A DNA stretch of 64,000 nucleotides from Taklimakanibacter sp049323275 (GCA_049323275.1 JBMOOM010000055.1:23870-87869); one strand, 5' to 3'. Positions 16,373 to 26,700 are shown, counted from the stretch's first letter. Translations and numbers: made by a program. Notes: generated by a model from the sequence alone, not told the origin.

Positions 16373-18127
16373 CTATGTTACTGAGACGGGTGATTTTTTC
16401 GTATCGTTGAGTAGTCTTCGCTGTGCTGTCCAAAGAAGCGGAATTTCCAGGTGCATCGCCAGCTGCTTGGCAGTGTTCTCGGGGGATTGGTTACCAGAGA
16501 GCATTGCTTCCAGAATATCCGGAGCAAGAAATCCGAGCGGTACTATTCTCGAGACATACGGCATGGTTACCCTGTCCCTCTTCGATATGTGCGCTACGGT
16601 CGCTTTCGGGTCGGTCATAAGCTCCTGCGCCCAGGTATAGGCGCGAGCGAGGAGAGAGATAAGTGCTGGGTCTCGTGCCGGCTTCGGCCCGAATTGCGGG
16701 GCAAGCAGGATAAGGCGAGTTTCAGCGCCTCGGTGCCGAAGCTGCAGAGGGAGCCTCAGTTCGTAAGTTTGGGCATTGCCCCGCGGCGCGGATAACGGAC
16801 TGTCAATGCTCTCGGAATCGCCATTCAGAAGAGCGGCAAATCCCGATGGATTGATGGAGATCTCCAGTTCCTGCTTTCCAATGGTGATCTTGGAGATCAT
16901 GCGGTGCAGATATGCCCGACATTGCGGTGACTCGGGCAGGGCGATAATTGCGGAGACCTGCGTCCCTCTTTTGATCATGGGTCCAATGGCCTCAGCCGAG
17001 ATATCCGCGAGCTCGAGAATCTCGGCCAACTTTGCAGGTTCGGCGAGGAAGGACTTGATGCCTGCAGTGGCTACCTCCTCGAGCTCGGCTGCTGGGACCC
17101 TTTGCCCTCCGCCTTGATCTTGAGTACCACTTTTCGTGATGAGCCTATTTGAGATGTAATACCGATACCTCTTACCCTTCTTGACCGCATGGCTCGGCGT
17201 GAGGCGGTCACCGGTGTCGTCGAAGATGAGACCACCCAGAAGGCTCGGTTCTTTGGCTTCCGAGCGAACTTCATGTTTTTGGGTGTTCTCTGCAAGGCGT
17301 TCCTGGACGGCGTCCCAGGTCTTTCGATCGATGATTGCCTCATGTAGGCCCGGATAGGACTTTCCCCGATGGGCAATCTGGCCGGCATAGATCGGGTTAC
17401 TGAGCAGCTTGTAGATATATCCACGGGAGAAGGAGACATTGCCCTTTCCGCCAAACCGAGGCTTGGATTTGATTCCAAGCTCTTTTGCCTTCGCTTCGAC
17501 GAGCCGGACATTTCCGAGCTCTAGATACAGCCGGAATATGGTCCGGACCGTCTCGGATTCACTGTCCTTGATGGCCAGGGTTCTGTCCTTGGCCTCGTAC
17601 CCTATGGGAACAAAACCGCCCATCCACATGCCTTTCTGCTTGGAGGCAGCGATCTTGTCCCGGATGCGCTCGCCGGTGACCTCTCGTTCAAACTGAGCGA
17701 AGGAAAGAAGGATGTTGAGAGTCAGTCTGCCCATGGAGGTCGTGGTATTGAACTGCTGGGTCACCGAGACGAACGAAACCTTGTGACGATCAAAGACCTC
17801 CACGATCTTTGAGAAATCCATGAGCGACCGGGTCAGGCGGTCGATCTTGTAGACTACGACGACATCGACCCTATGAGCCTTGATGTCCTGCAATAGCTGA
17901 AGGAGGGCAGGGCGTTCGAGATTTCCGCCGGAAAAGCCTCCATCATCATATCGTGAGGAAAGGGCAGACCATCCCTCGCTCCTCTGGCTCTTTGTATATG
18001 CCTCACAGGCCTCCCGCTGGGCGTCGAGGGAGTTGAACTCCTGTTCGAGCCCTTCTTCGGAAGATTTACGCGTATAGATGGCGCAGCGCATCCGCTTCTT
18101 CTGACCATCGGGTCCGCTACCGGCCAT
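16373..18127 (-). CDS. Large serine recombinase (site-specific integrase)
   Basis: A 584-residue large serine recombinase. The N-terminal resolvase domain has AIYTRKSSEEGLEQEFNSLD (catalytic Ser), DDGGFSGGNLERPAL and VVYKIDRLTRSLMDF. The recombinase domain follows (PIGYEAKDRTLAIKD, YIYKLLSNPIYAGQIAHRG) and a zinc-ribbon region (LLGGLIFDDTGDRLTPSHAV) in which the usual Cys residues are missing. It has a long C-terminal tail. The 3' end of the upstream DUF2924 gene overlaps it by 11 bases. This recombinase type inserts or excises elements in alphaproteobacteria and is the likely mover of the adjoining island. Confidence 0.9.
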   Translation of the reverse strand: MAGSGPDGQKKRMRCAIYTRKSSEEGLEQEFNSLDAQREACEAYTKSQRSEGWSALSSRYDDGGFSGGNLERPALLQLLQDIKAHRVDVVVVYKIDRLTRSLMDFSKIVEVFDRHKVSFVSVTQQFNTTTSMGRLTLNILLSFAQFEREVTGERIRDKIAASKQKGMWMGGFVPIGYEAKDRTLAIKDSESETVRTIFRLYLELGNVRLVEAKAKELGIKSKPRFGGKGNVSFSRGYIYKLLSNPIYAGQIAHRGKSYPGLHEAIIDRKTWDAVQERLAENTQKHEVRSEAKEPSLLGGLIFDDTGDRLTPSHAVKKGKRYRYYISNRLITKSGTQDQGGGQRVPAAELEEVATAGIKSFLAEPAKLAEILELADISAEAIGPMIKRGTQVSAIIALPESPQCRAYLHRMISKITIGKQELEISINPSGFAALLNGDSESIDSPLSAPRGNAQTYELRLPLQLRHRGAETRLILLAPQFGPKPARDPALISLLARAYTWAQELMTDPKATVAHISKRDRVTMPYVSRIVPLGFLAPDILEAMLSGNQSPENTAKQLAMHLEIPLLWTAQRRLLNDTKKSPVSVT

Positions 18128-18629
18128 GGTTACCTCCTAAGATCCCAGATCGGCCCTTCTTTCCGGGCTTGAGCCCGAAGAAGGCGGGCCCGGACCAATT
18201 GGTGCCGGTGATCTCCCGGGCGATCCGGGAGAGGCTCTTCCAGGTCTCGCCGCGCCAGAGATACCCTTGGGGTGTAGTCATGACCTCGTGGGTTTCACCC
18301 TCCCAGGATCGGAGAAGCCGGGTACCCGGCTTGATCTCGGGCACGGCATCGGAAACCTTTGGCGATTTCGCCAGCGACGGATCTTTCGCAATGCGCAGGA
18401 GGAGCTTGTGGGTTTCGGGTTTCACGCCACCATAAGCTTTCACCTGGATCTTCCAGGCGATTGCGCGTCTCAAGAACTGACTCTTGGCTGTCGCCGGAGC
18501 CTGATAGCCGAAGACCTTCTCCCAGAGCGAACGAAGATCATGGACTGACATAGCCTGCAGGGACTCGATCTGCCCCGGTATGATGTCGAGCGAGCCGTCA
18601 ATGGCTCGCCCCTCGATTTTCACCGCCAT
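18117..18629 (-). CDS. DUF2924 family protein
   Basis: A 170-residue basic protein that regularly sits directly upstream of large serine recombinases in alphaproteobacteria. Motifs VHDLRSLWEKVFGYQAPA, FLRRAIAWKIQ and GTRLLRSWEGETHEV with YLWRGETWKSLSRIAREITG are those of DUF2924. The last segment resembles the DNA-binding part seen in recombinase accessory proteins. It overlaps the recombinase gene and is 5 bp from the DUF3489 gene, so the three are co-transcribed. A role in controlling recombination is inferred, not shown. Confidence 0.85.
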   Translation of the reverse strand: MAVKIEGRAIDGSLDIIPGQIESLQAMSVHDLRSLWEKVFGYQAPATAKSQFLRRAIAWKIQVKAYGGVKPETHKLLLRIAKDPSLAKSPKVSDAVPEIKPGTRLLRSWEGETHEVMTTPQGYLWRGETWKSLSRIAREITGTNWSGPAFFGLKPGKKGRSGILGGNHGR

Positions 18630-18634
18630 CGGCT

Positions 18635-19291
18635 TCAGGCTTTCGCCGGGATCTTGTAGCGCCGGTCCTTGCCCTCGGCCTCCTCGATGGAGAGTTTCAG
18701 GCCCAGGCGTTTCTTGACGGTCCCCGAGAGAAAGCCGCGGACACTATGGATCTGCCATCCGGTAGCCTTCATCATCTCGGCGAGTGTGGCCCCGTTGGCG
18801 CGCTTGAGCAGGGCTAGGATCTGGCTTGCCTTGGTGTTGTTTTGCGTCTTGAGCGATGCGTCAGCCTTGCCAATCCGAGCTGGTTCGGCCTTCGGCTTCG
18901 ATTCTATCGAGGGTTTCCCGCTTGATCCGCCCTTCCCAGCCTGGCGGGGCTGCTTCCTGGCCGGCCTCTTGGTAGGGAGGATCGATTCCGCCAGAAACCC
19001 ACCGTCGACGGCTTCGATGCCTGCCTGGGTGATTACCAGGGCAAGGGGACGGTCATTCTCATCCTTGCGCCAAACCTCGTCCTTCGGATTGGCTGGCAAT
19101 TCCTCGATCAGCTCCTTGGTTTTGAGCTGGAGAATGGTCTTCTCGATGACGGCCGGAGTGGCCTTAACCGATCGTGGGAGTGGCAGCAGTAGGCGATCAG
19201 CCCTCAGAGCGGCATTGCTCAAGATGAGCATGGCGGTATCGGAAAACTTGGGCGCCGGTTTTCTGCCTTTGGGCGTGACGGTGGTGGTCAT
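18635..19291 (-). CDS. DUF3489 domain-containing protein
   Basis: A 218-residue protein whose C-terminal 70 residues (SQILALLKRANGATLAEMMK, GWQIHSVRGFLSGTVKKRLG, DRRYKIPA) form the winged-helix DUF3489 domain. The N-terminal half looks like a second winged helix (TAMLILSNAALRADRLLLPL) and the two are joined by a Lys/Pro-rich linker. It is the third standard member of the serine recombinase module. ATG 19291 is preferred to 19303 because GGAGAG lies 4 bases upstream of it. Confidence 0.85.
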   Translation of the reverse strand: MTTTVTPKGRKPAPKFSDTAMLILSNAALRADRLLLPLPRSVKATPAVIEKTILQLKTKELIEELPANPKDEVWRKDENDRPLALVITQAGIEAVDGGFLAESILPTKRPARKQPRQAGKGGSSGKPSIESKPKAEPARIGKADASLKTQNNTKASQILALLKRANGATLAEMMKATGWQIHSVRGFLSGTVKKRLGLKLSIEEAEGKDRRYKIPAKA

Positions 19292-19306
19292 GGGACTCTC
19301 CATGTA

Positions 19307-19329
19307 AAGCGCCGGCCAATCCGGCGCTT
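19307..19329. promoter_or_regulatory. Hairpin in the leader of the recombinase operon
   Basis: AAGCGCCGG (19307-19315) pairs perfectly with CCGGCGCTT (19321-19329) around CCAAT, just upstream of the DUF3489 start. There is no U-run on the minus strand, so it is more likely an operator or translation-control hairpin than a terminator. Confidence 0.45.
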
Positions 19330-19498
19330 ACACCACCACAAGCCCAGACTGGGGCTGGGCCTAGATTTCAGGAGCCGATCGCTTGGCCCGTGGATGCATG
19401 GATGCTTGCCTTTGCAACGAAGTCCAGTCCTTTCAATAGCCCAGCAAATGCGCAATCATACAGTGCAACAATGGCACCTGTGGCCGGGGCGTCTGCGC

Positions 19499-19852
19499 TC
19501 AAACTGACCTGTCGCGCACTTCCTGCAGTCTGTCGGTAAGCTCTGAAAGAAAGTCTTCTCCGACTCCGGAGGCCGCTGAATGTAGGCCGTAGTTGCGTAC
19601 AAAGTTATTCTCGACTTGGATTTGCTCCAGAATACGTTCATCGACGTACTCCTCGCCAAGCTGTGGCCAATACCATGCTGCCCAGTACTTCACAAATGCC
19701 CGGGCATCTGTCGGCATTTCTTGGAGTGACTGTGCAACTGCTCTCAAGATTCGCGCGCACTCCTTACTTCCTTTGCGAGGAGAATTAAGGTGTCGATCCG
19801 CTGCGTCATTAATTTTTACGATAAGGTCCTCTTTCCTCTCGTCGCCATCCAT
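19499..19852 (-). CDS. Hypothetical protein
   Basis: A 117-residue acidic soluble protein that I do not recognise. It has no signal peptide or membrane segment; the middle (AFVKYWAAWYWPQLGEEYVDE) is rich in aromatic residues and the ends are charged helices. It follows the Xre regulator gene by 12 bp on the same strand, so the two probably form an operon. It could be a partner of the regulator, but nothing in it shows a toxin motif. Confidence 0.6.
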   Translation of the reverse strand: MDGDERKEDLIVKINDAADRHLNSPRKGSKECARILRAVAQSLQEMPTDARAFVKYWAAWYWPQLGEEYVDERILEQIQVENNFVRNYGLHSAASGVGEDFLSELTDRLQEVRDRSV

Positions 19853-19864
19853 AGTCTCAATCCT

Positions 19865-20128
19865 TCACGAGTGTTTTTCAGATCGTTTTTGGCTAGTTCG
19901 AGTCTTTGGACCCGGTTTCGTTGAGCGTTCCAAGAGTGCTGCGGGTTCAATCGACAAAACATTAGCCAGCTTTTCAATCATGTCGACGCTGGCGCTGTAG
20001 ACCCCCCTTTCCAGGGAGCTGATATAGGTCCTGTCAATCCCTGCCTCATTGGCCAGCGCCTCCTGAGACAGCTGCCTCTGCCGCCGATATTTCCGTAGGT
20101 TGCGTGCGAATTCTTCTCGGAGCTCCAT
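19865..20128 (-). CDS. Xre-family HTH transcriptional regulator
   Basis: An 87-residue repressor-type protein made of one HTH_3 domain: FARNLRKYRRQRQLSQEALA, NEAGIDRTYISSLERGVYSA and MIEKLANVLSIEPAALLER, followed by a short basic tail. ATG 20128 follows a palindromic site at 20151-20175 that is its likely operator. It is divergent from the GYF-domain gene and could control both the recombinase-side genes and that gene. Confidence 0.85.
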   Translation of the reverse strand: MELREEFARNLRKYRRQRQLSQEALANEAGIDRTYISSLERGVYSASVDMIEKLANVLSIEPAALLERSTKPGPKTRTSQKRSEKHS

Positions 20129-20150
20129 ACCCCGAGATCATCGACTTGAT

Positions 20151-20175
20151 GAGTATTTATCAACGGAGTATACTC
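20151..20175. promoter_or_regulatory. Palindromic operator candidate between Xre and GYF genes
   Basis: GAGTATACTC (20166-20175) is a perfect 10-bp palindrome, and a further half-site GAGTAT lies at 20151-20156, giving a direct and inverted arrangement with a helical-turn spacing of 15 bp. It sits in the 107-bp divergent promoter region upstream of the Xre gene, the usual place for its operator. Confidence 0.5.
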
Positions 20176-20235
20176 GACAAAATGGATAATCCAGAGTCGC
20201 CGTGTTTGCAGAAAACAACACCTAAAGGATAATTG

Positions 20236-20823
20236 ATGATGACAGACGCCTCCATAGAGCCTCAATGGCATTACACCTTGAACGGCAATCGGCTCGGCCC
20301 GGTGCCTGAACGCCAACTCATCGAGCTCATCGAAACAAAAAAGCTCGATCAGGAGGCCCAGGTCTGGAAACCTGGGATGAACGAGTGGCTGCCGATCACT
20401 CGGTCAGCCCTGGCTGCGAGGGTCAATGTCGGCCCGCCGCCGATCGCGCCCGACCTTGTCAGGAACGGGTGGGTATGGCTCGTGGCCTTCGTCCCGTTGA
20501 TCGACGCCATAGTCAACATCGGCATCCAGGAGTACGTCCTAGGTGAATGTCAGGCCGGTCGGCCGCTTCGGTGTGAGGAGTTCGCGGCAGATCCCACAAC
20601 ATACGGCACACCGTGGTTGATCGTCGCGATCGTGAACAGTGTCCTCTGCATCCTCGACGAGAGACGCTTAGCCAAGGCCGGCTATAGTGCAAATTATATG
20701 ACGTTCCTCGCACTGTTCCTGGTGCCCGTCTATCTCTTCGCCCGCGCCAGGCGCCTCAGACAGACAGCGTGGTACGGCGTCACCTGGATCGGCTGCTTCC
20801 TTGTTTCACTCTTGGTTGCCTAG
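20236..20823 (+). CDS. GYF-domain membrane protein
   Basis: A 195-residue protein with an N-terminal GYF_2 domain (WHYTLNGNRLGPVPERQLIEL, then AQVWKPGMNEWLPI), which usually binds proline-rich peptides, and three to four hydrophobic segments in the C-terminal half (WLVAFVPLIDAIVNIGI, WLIVAIVNSVLCIL, FLALFLVPVYLFARA, WIGCFLVSLLVA). It is an inner-membrane protein of unknown role. ATG 20236 has AAAGGA six bases upstream. GYF_2 membrane proteins are scattered in accessory regions. Confidence 0.7.
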   Translation: MMTDASIEPQWHYTLNGNRLGPVPERQLIELIETKKLDQEAQVWKPGMNEWLPITRSALAARVNVGPPPIAPDLVRNGWVWLVAFVPLIDAIVNIGIQEYVLGECQAGRPLRCEEFAADPTTYGTPWLIVAIVNSVLCILDERRLAKAGYSANYMTFLALFLVPVYLFARARRLRQTAWYGVTWIGCFLVSLLVA

Positions 20824-20925
20824 TCAGCCGACCTCTAAATGTCGGGAAATCCACCATCAAATTATCGTCGCTCCGGTTTGAGGGGGCGAGTTTGCCCCAT
20901 TAGCCAACTTGACTTGGGACGGATC

Positions 20926-22549
20926 ATGACACGGCGATTAATTTTTACTCTGGCGATCTTGCTGACCGCCGCTATGCGGCAACAGGTATTTGGCCAAGCC
21001 ATTGAAACAAACTCCATCATCGACTTTCAGCTTCAGGAGCCAATCAAAAATCACGAGGGTTGGCTCATCGGGGTGAATCAGAGTGGCACAAGGTGCTATG
21101 CCACGGCGGTGTTCGAGAACCAGACCACTGTTTGGCTTGGTATCGGCGATGACAGCAATGACTTTCTAATAGCATTCTCCAACCGTTCGTGGTCATCGAT
21201 CGAGGCGGGTAATGTTTATGACCTCGAGGTCGCTTACAACCGCCAACCTTGGCGAGGGAGTTTCGCGGGCTTCATCTATGGCGATGCCATGGGGTTGGTT
21301 GCGCGCGGCCTCAGCAAAGAGTTTGTCATGGATTTTGGCCGATCGCTCGGCTTCGAAATTCGCTATCAAGGAAAGTCGATCGGGCGGCTCTCGTTGGCGG
21401 GCTCAAAGGGGGCTCTGGCCGCGGCAATATCGTGCGCTCAAGATTTTGTCAGGCCGGGCGACCCATTTGCCCGACCTAACACTCAATCCGACCCATTTGC
21501 AGCTCGGCAGCCGGCTGCCGGCGACATTTCGCTGGTAGGCTCCCCCGAAGTGAAGCTCGGGTTCGGGCCCGATATGCCCAAATTCGGAAGCGAATGGCGC
21601 CTGGGAGTGGAGGAGGCTGGCGTAGTCGAGGCCGAGCTGACTTCGGCCGACCTCTCTTTGGTCTTGCACCTCTCACCATCGCGAAAGGAGAACTTTTTCC
21701 CGGTCACTTGCAAGTATTCGATCACCGTCTACGGGACGAAGGACAAGCCGGCGCCTGGAACAGTAGCGAGCTGGTCGGCCGACCGGGTTGCGGCCACTGA
21801 CCAGAAGGGCATGGTTGAACTCAGCTTTGCCGGCGGCCCGATAAGAACTTTCACCGAGCCCAGCGACTATTATGGCGGCCGCACCTTTGAGTATGACTTC
21901 AATAGTGATCAAGTCGCAGCGACTTCGATCGAAGTGTCGGTCCCTTCCTCGCCCGAAATCAAGCCAGTCAGGTTCAACTTTCAGGGCTTCCTGGAAGTTC
22001 TGAACTACATTTGCGCATCAACTCAGACAGTCAGAACTGACGGTCAGAACGTCCTATCGCCTGATGCGACCAGTCGCAGCGGTCCACGCCTGGGGCGATG
22101 CCATATGGACGACTGCAGCTGGTCTGTGCTGCGCTCCAAGACCCTCCTCTGGGCAGACCCGCCGGGGGGCGCTCCTCAAAATCGAAGTAAACGGCGGCGC
22201 CTCACAACACAAAAATGACAACGGTTACCCAGCCGAGTTCACGAATACAGTCAAGGTCGAGTGGGACTCAAGGCTCTACGAGTATTATGTCTTTTGCTCG
22301 AAATCGCTTCCAACCGTGATTTGGCCAACCGATCAGGGAAAGTACTCGGTCGACTATATCGACTTCACGGCCATACCCGGAATGATGGAGTCATCAGCGC
22401 GGCTTTACAGTGAGGACTGCCATCGGGTCGGCCTATATCGCGACCTGCTGCCCGAAGCGATGGTCGAACAATTCGGCTACCGGGCGGTAGGCGAGCCAAG
22501 CCAGCTCGAGCTTACGACCCCATACCAGATATTCGAAATGGTGAAATGA
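20926..22549 (+). pseudogene. Secreted hypothetical protein, frameshifted at a G run
   Basis: Reading from ATG 20926 gives a signal peptide (MTRRLIFTLAILLTAAMRQQ) and a long mature part, ending at 22218 in an unlikely Arg/Lys-rich tail. From about 22164 the next frame carries the expected continuation (GALLKIEVNGGASQHKND, FCSKSLPTVIW, ARLYSEDCHRVGLY) to 22549. The switch falls at GCCGGGGGGCG, where one frame reads WADPPGGA and the other GALLKIEV. The ending with MDDCSW, FCSK and a late Cys-His resembles a secreted family common in sphingomonads. Either one base is lost or gained here in nature or it is a read error. Function is unknown. Confidence 0.65.
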
Positions 22550-22598
22550 AAGCAGGGACGAGCTCCAACTCGGGTGCTCGCAAGACAGGAGGACTCGC

Positions 22599-23108
22599 AT
22601 GAAATGGCTATTGACGTGCTGGTTATTGCTCGCCATGTCCCTCGAGGCGCGGGCGGCTGAGTATCAAAGCTTCGAAGGGCTGATGATAGGCCAGACCAGC
22701 GAAGAAATCGCCACGGTGGTCGACGGGCGCGACGGGTTCAAGGTCAAGGCATTTCCGTTGCCTGAAGTGCCGCCGGCCTTGGCCGCTGTCATCGGAAGAC
22801 CTGCCGACAAAATCGAAATCAAGCTTGTCGTCGATGCGACTTCGCAGCTCGAGCCGGCAGTCGCAATCGTGGCTTTCGATGGCCAAACCGGTGGGGCTAT
22901 TTGGCTTTCACTTTACCCTCGATGGCTAGGGCTGGGCGCTTTTGGCCAACGGGTGACGGCTCAGCTGATTTCCCAAAAATACGGCGTCGGTGAGATGCAG
23001 CCCGACCGTTGTGACAACGACATTTGTTTGGTCGGGCAAGCGTCAACCGGCGAAGTCATCATCATCACCCCGGCCTCGAATGTCAGGGTCTATCCGCCGC
23101 CGGGCTGA
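22599..23108 (+). CDS. Secreted hypothetical protein
   Basis: A 169-residue protein with a typical Sec signal peptide (MKWLLTCWLLLAMSLEARA, cleaved before AEYQSFEG). The mature part is small and mostly beta-like, with DRCDNDICLVG holding a likely disulfide. I do not recognise the family; the opening FEGLMIGQTSEEI recalls short periplasmic proteins with repeats of this kind. AGGAGG lies 6 bases before ATG 22599. It follows the frameshifted secreted-protein gene by 50 bp and is probably in the same operon. Confidence 0.65.
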   Translation: MKWLLTCWLLLAMSLEARAAEYQSFEGLMIGQTSEEIATVVDGRDGFKVKAFPLPEVPPALAAVIGRPADKIEIKLVVDATSQLEPAVAIVAFDGQTGGAIWLSLYPRWLGLGAFGQRVTAQLISQKYGVGEMQPDRCDNDICLVGQASTGEVIIITPASNVRVYPPPG

Positions 23109-23242
23109 TCAAGACGAGGCAGGACAAGGCACCGACGATTTCGCTAGCCACCGGCTGCAGAGCGGCGGCTGGTGGCAAAACACTCTAATGGAACCAGTCG
23201 CCTTTATGTGCGGTCGAGCTACAACCATAAGGGATTCTTGAT

Positions 23243-23758
23243 ATGCCAGCATCGCGGTTTCGTCGTTCCCGCTTGACCAGTTTGTTCGCTGGCTCTGTAG
23301 TAGCCATTGCCCTGATGCCTCTCTTGGCCGAGCCGGCCATGGCCCAAGCGACTGACGGCCCCGGCGGGTCGATTGCCGTTCTGCTGTTTGTCGCGATAGT
23401 CCTTTTCATCTACATGATACCGACTGTCGTCGCCTTCCGGCGACGGCACCCGAATCGTTGGGTCATTGGCGTCCTTAACCTGGTCTTGGGCGGCACAGGC
23501 ATCGTCTGGCTCGGCTGTCTGGTTTGGGCTTGTGGCGCGGTTCACAAGTCGGCCGAAGCCAGCGGCTCGGACGGTGGCGAAAGCGGATTGAATGTTTTCG
23601 CCAATGACATTCAGAAAGTTGCGCTGGTCGATCCATCAAATGCCATACGGGATGACGTTGGGCAGTTGGAGCGCCTGAAGCAACTCCTTGACGCCCAGGT
23701 TATCACCAAGGACGAGTTCGACTTGCTCAAGTCGAAGGTCTTTGCCCCAAAAGCCTAA
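23243..23758 (+). CDS. Superinfection-immunity-like membrane protein with SHOCT domain
   Basis: Residues 1-35 are a signal or first membrane segment. The part IAVLLFVAIVLFIYMIPTVV...RRHPNRWVIGVLNLVLGGTGIVWLGCLVWA matches the T4 Imm-like superinfection immunity domain: two membrane segments around a conserved HPN...NLLLGWT-like turn. The C-terminus (DDVGQLERLKQLLDAQVITK to FDLLKSKVF) is a SHOCT domain. T4 Imm blocks phage DNA entry, but most bacterial proteins of this domain have no tested role. A 20-bp gap separates it from the truncated NTPase gene, and I cannot tell whether the two genes belong together. Confidence 0.75.
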   Translation: MPASRFRRSRLTSLFAGSVVAIALMPLLAEPAMAQATDGPGGSIAVLLFVAIVLFIYMIPTVVAFRRRHPNRWVIGVLNLVLGGTGIVWLGCLVWACGAVHKSAEASGSDGGESGLNVFANDIQKVALVDPSNAIRDDVGQLERLKQLLDAQVITKDEFDLLKSKVFAPKA

Positions 23759-23778
23759 GGAATCGCGGACGCGTTCTG

Positions 23779-26700
23779 TTGACGGGACCCTCCGGTGCGG
23801 GGAAGTCAGCCTTGATGTGGCTGGCCGCAAACGTGATGGCTGGGCAAGGACGTTGGTATCAGGTAGGCGCGGCGGCCGGTCTTGCCAGCGCCACGGCAAT
23901 CCTACGCTTCATTCGCTCGCGCAAACCCAACCCTGTTTCGTCCATAGGGTTGGTCCTTGACGACATCAGCGCAAATATCGACCTCTGGAACCTGATCATC
24001 AATGACCTGCGGGCGGTGCCGAACGTCTTCCTATTGGGCTCGATCCGGCAGGAGGATCTGAGCCTCGTTGCGGATCGGTCGGATACTGTGGTCATACCGG
24101 TCAGTTTGAGCCAAGACCTTGCAAGGTCGGTCTGGGAAAAACTCTCTGAAAGGAAATTGACCAACTGGCCGCACTGGATTGAAGCTTTCGAACAATCCGA
24201 CGGTTTGATGTTGGAATACGTCCATTTGCTCACCCAAGGAAAGCGCCTCGGAGCCTTAATCGACGAACAAGTCCATCAACGCCGTGACCAAGGTCGAACC
24301 GATGAGCTGGCCCTGATCAGGGTGGTTGCCGCACTCTCGGCTCTGGACGCTGAAGTCGATGTAGCAAAGCTCCTACCGATTGTGGGGTTGACCAAGGAAA
24401 CCGCCCACCAAGCTTTGGTTAGATTGCTGAATGAACACCTGATCCTGGAAAGCCGTCCTGGGGTCCTGGGTGGCCTTCATCCTCTCCGATCGAAAGCCCT
24501 GTCCCAGGCCGCCCACGACGAAGCCGTTTTCCGCTCATCGGACTCGCTTTGGCTAGGCCTCGGCGCAGCAACGGCCGAAACCCTACCTCATTTGGTTCAT
24601 CGAATGGTGATTGCGGCGCCAGGCGATGCCGCAGTCATTCGAAAACTCGCCGACACTTTGATTGAGGATGGTAGCTTTGACATTTGGATCGGTGTCCTTA
24701 CCGGCCTAGGGCTGGCGACCCTCGACCGCCAGGTTGAATCGTTTGTCAGCCAGCTTGAACTACACGACCTGTCGCGCAATCTCTGGTCCTTCGCGGCAAT
24801 GTTTCAGGACCCCAGTATCGAAATCCCCGACTTATCGAACTTCGATCAATGGTCGAAACTGCAGAAGGCTGTGATGGCCTTCCGCGCCCTTCCGCAGAGC
24901 GACCTGCGGTCAGAATGCCTAGCCCACTTCGAAAGCGGCTGGAAGCTTCCCGAGTTTGCCAGTCTCAAACAGGCTAACCGGCTCTTGTCTTGTTTTGTCC
25001 CGATGGGAAGCGCCCAGGCACCCGCAATTCCGATGTTGTCGATTGTAGGCAAGGGTAGGGACCACAAGGTCAACGAAATTGCGGAATTGCTCTCTACGGC
25101 TCAGGCCGTTGGGATGGATCTGGCGATACGGCTCGCCGAACACTTCGGAAGTGAGGAAGATCGGTTTGCATTGTTTTCGGCGCAAATCCCTTGGGTGACC
25201 GATCCGGTGATTGAGAACGAGGACGGCGGACGTGTCGTTCGGGCCAATCTCTATTTTGTCGCTGACGAGTTTCAACCGTCGCTAAACGATCGGGTAGTCG
25301 AAGTTTGCGAAATTCTCGCCGGGATTTCACCACTGTCCGATACTGCTGCCTCAGATGCGATAAATGCTGCTGGCGAACCAGTTTCCTTCGCCGGTCACAA
25401 CGCATGCTCGAAGAAAATTCCGCGGGAGGGCCTTCCGGCCAAATCGCGGGTAGCTTGGAACGTCGCCTTTAGGCAGCTTGTGATCATGAAAGCTACGGTG
25501 ATCAGCCTCAGCGAGTACACTGAGCGCATGGCTGAATTGGTGCGGCGAGCCGACGTGATCCTACGACAATTCACCGAACAATGGATTCGCGGGAAGAATG
25601 CGATCATCTCTGACGCGACGGCTTCCGAGGTCAATCAGATCGTGGCCGAGTCAAGTCGGTTGGCATATGCGGGCCCGCAAACGCCGCCCTATGACATGAC
25701 CCGTCCAAGCTCGATAGCTAGCGACGACATGTTGGGGGCGCTGCTGTCCGGTGCCCTGACAAACCTACTTCGGCGCTTGGTTAAGCTACCGATTGAGGAA
25801 AAGCCAAAGTCACTCGCGATGTTCGCCGACTCGCTTGTAAAACAGGCCGAAGAACAAAAAGCCTCGGAAATCTGGAAAAATTGTCGGTCACCTCCAATCG
25901 AATCTTTGACGGACATTTCGGAACGATTGGCCGATCTTGCGGCGATCTTGCATGAGCTCGCGCATGACCATGATCATCTGAGGAAATTGATGGCAGCGAA
26001 GCCAGGACGGATCGGAAACCGGATACATGCGGCTGCCTTTCATTCCCGCCGCGCTGCCGATCAAAGGCTTGATGCAAAATTGCGAGGCGTGGAAGGTGAT
26101 CTTGCCGCGGTTGGGATGAAGGCCCAGTGCGTCAAACGCCAAGGTGGGAAGGACGGCGCCGGCTGCTGGCCACCAGCTGAAATCGCAATCGTCGTCGAAC
26201 TTGGTGACACTAAGAATGATGGTGACTGGCTCGACGGGGCTTTGTCGATCGGTGCTAATCACTTGGGGAACGAGTGGCCATACACAATCGTTCCGGCCTG
26301 CGGCGGAAGGCCGGTTCTAGCCTTTGCCATGCGCCTGTTGCTCGGTACCCCGTGGCATGACCCGAATTTCGGCAAGGAATGGGCGGCCTTGCTGCCGGGT
26401 TCAATTCAATCGTCAGAAGCGCTGGAAGCCTTCGACCAAGGAATTGATGCTTGCACCATCATTTCCGCGGTCGTCGCTTGCGGCTTAGGCCGTCTGGAGA
26501 AGAAGGAGCATGCGGCATGCCTTTCGGCGGCGATGGACAAGTTCAAGCGAAATTCTGAGTCCTTGACCGCCCTTGCCGAACAGCCGGAGACAAATTTCGC
26601 CGTTGTTGGGGTCGAGTTCCTGCTCAAGTCATGGCGAGAAGTTGCCGCCGAATTCGCAGCAGCCAAGGATAGCCCGAAGGTAGACAATCCACTTTGCCTG

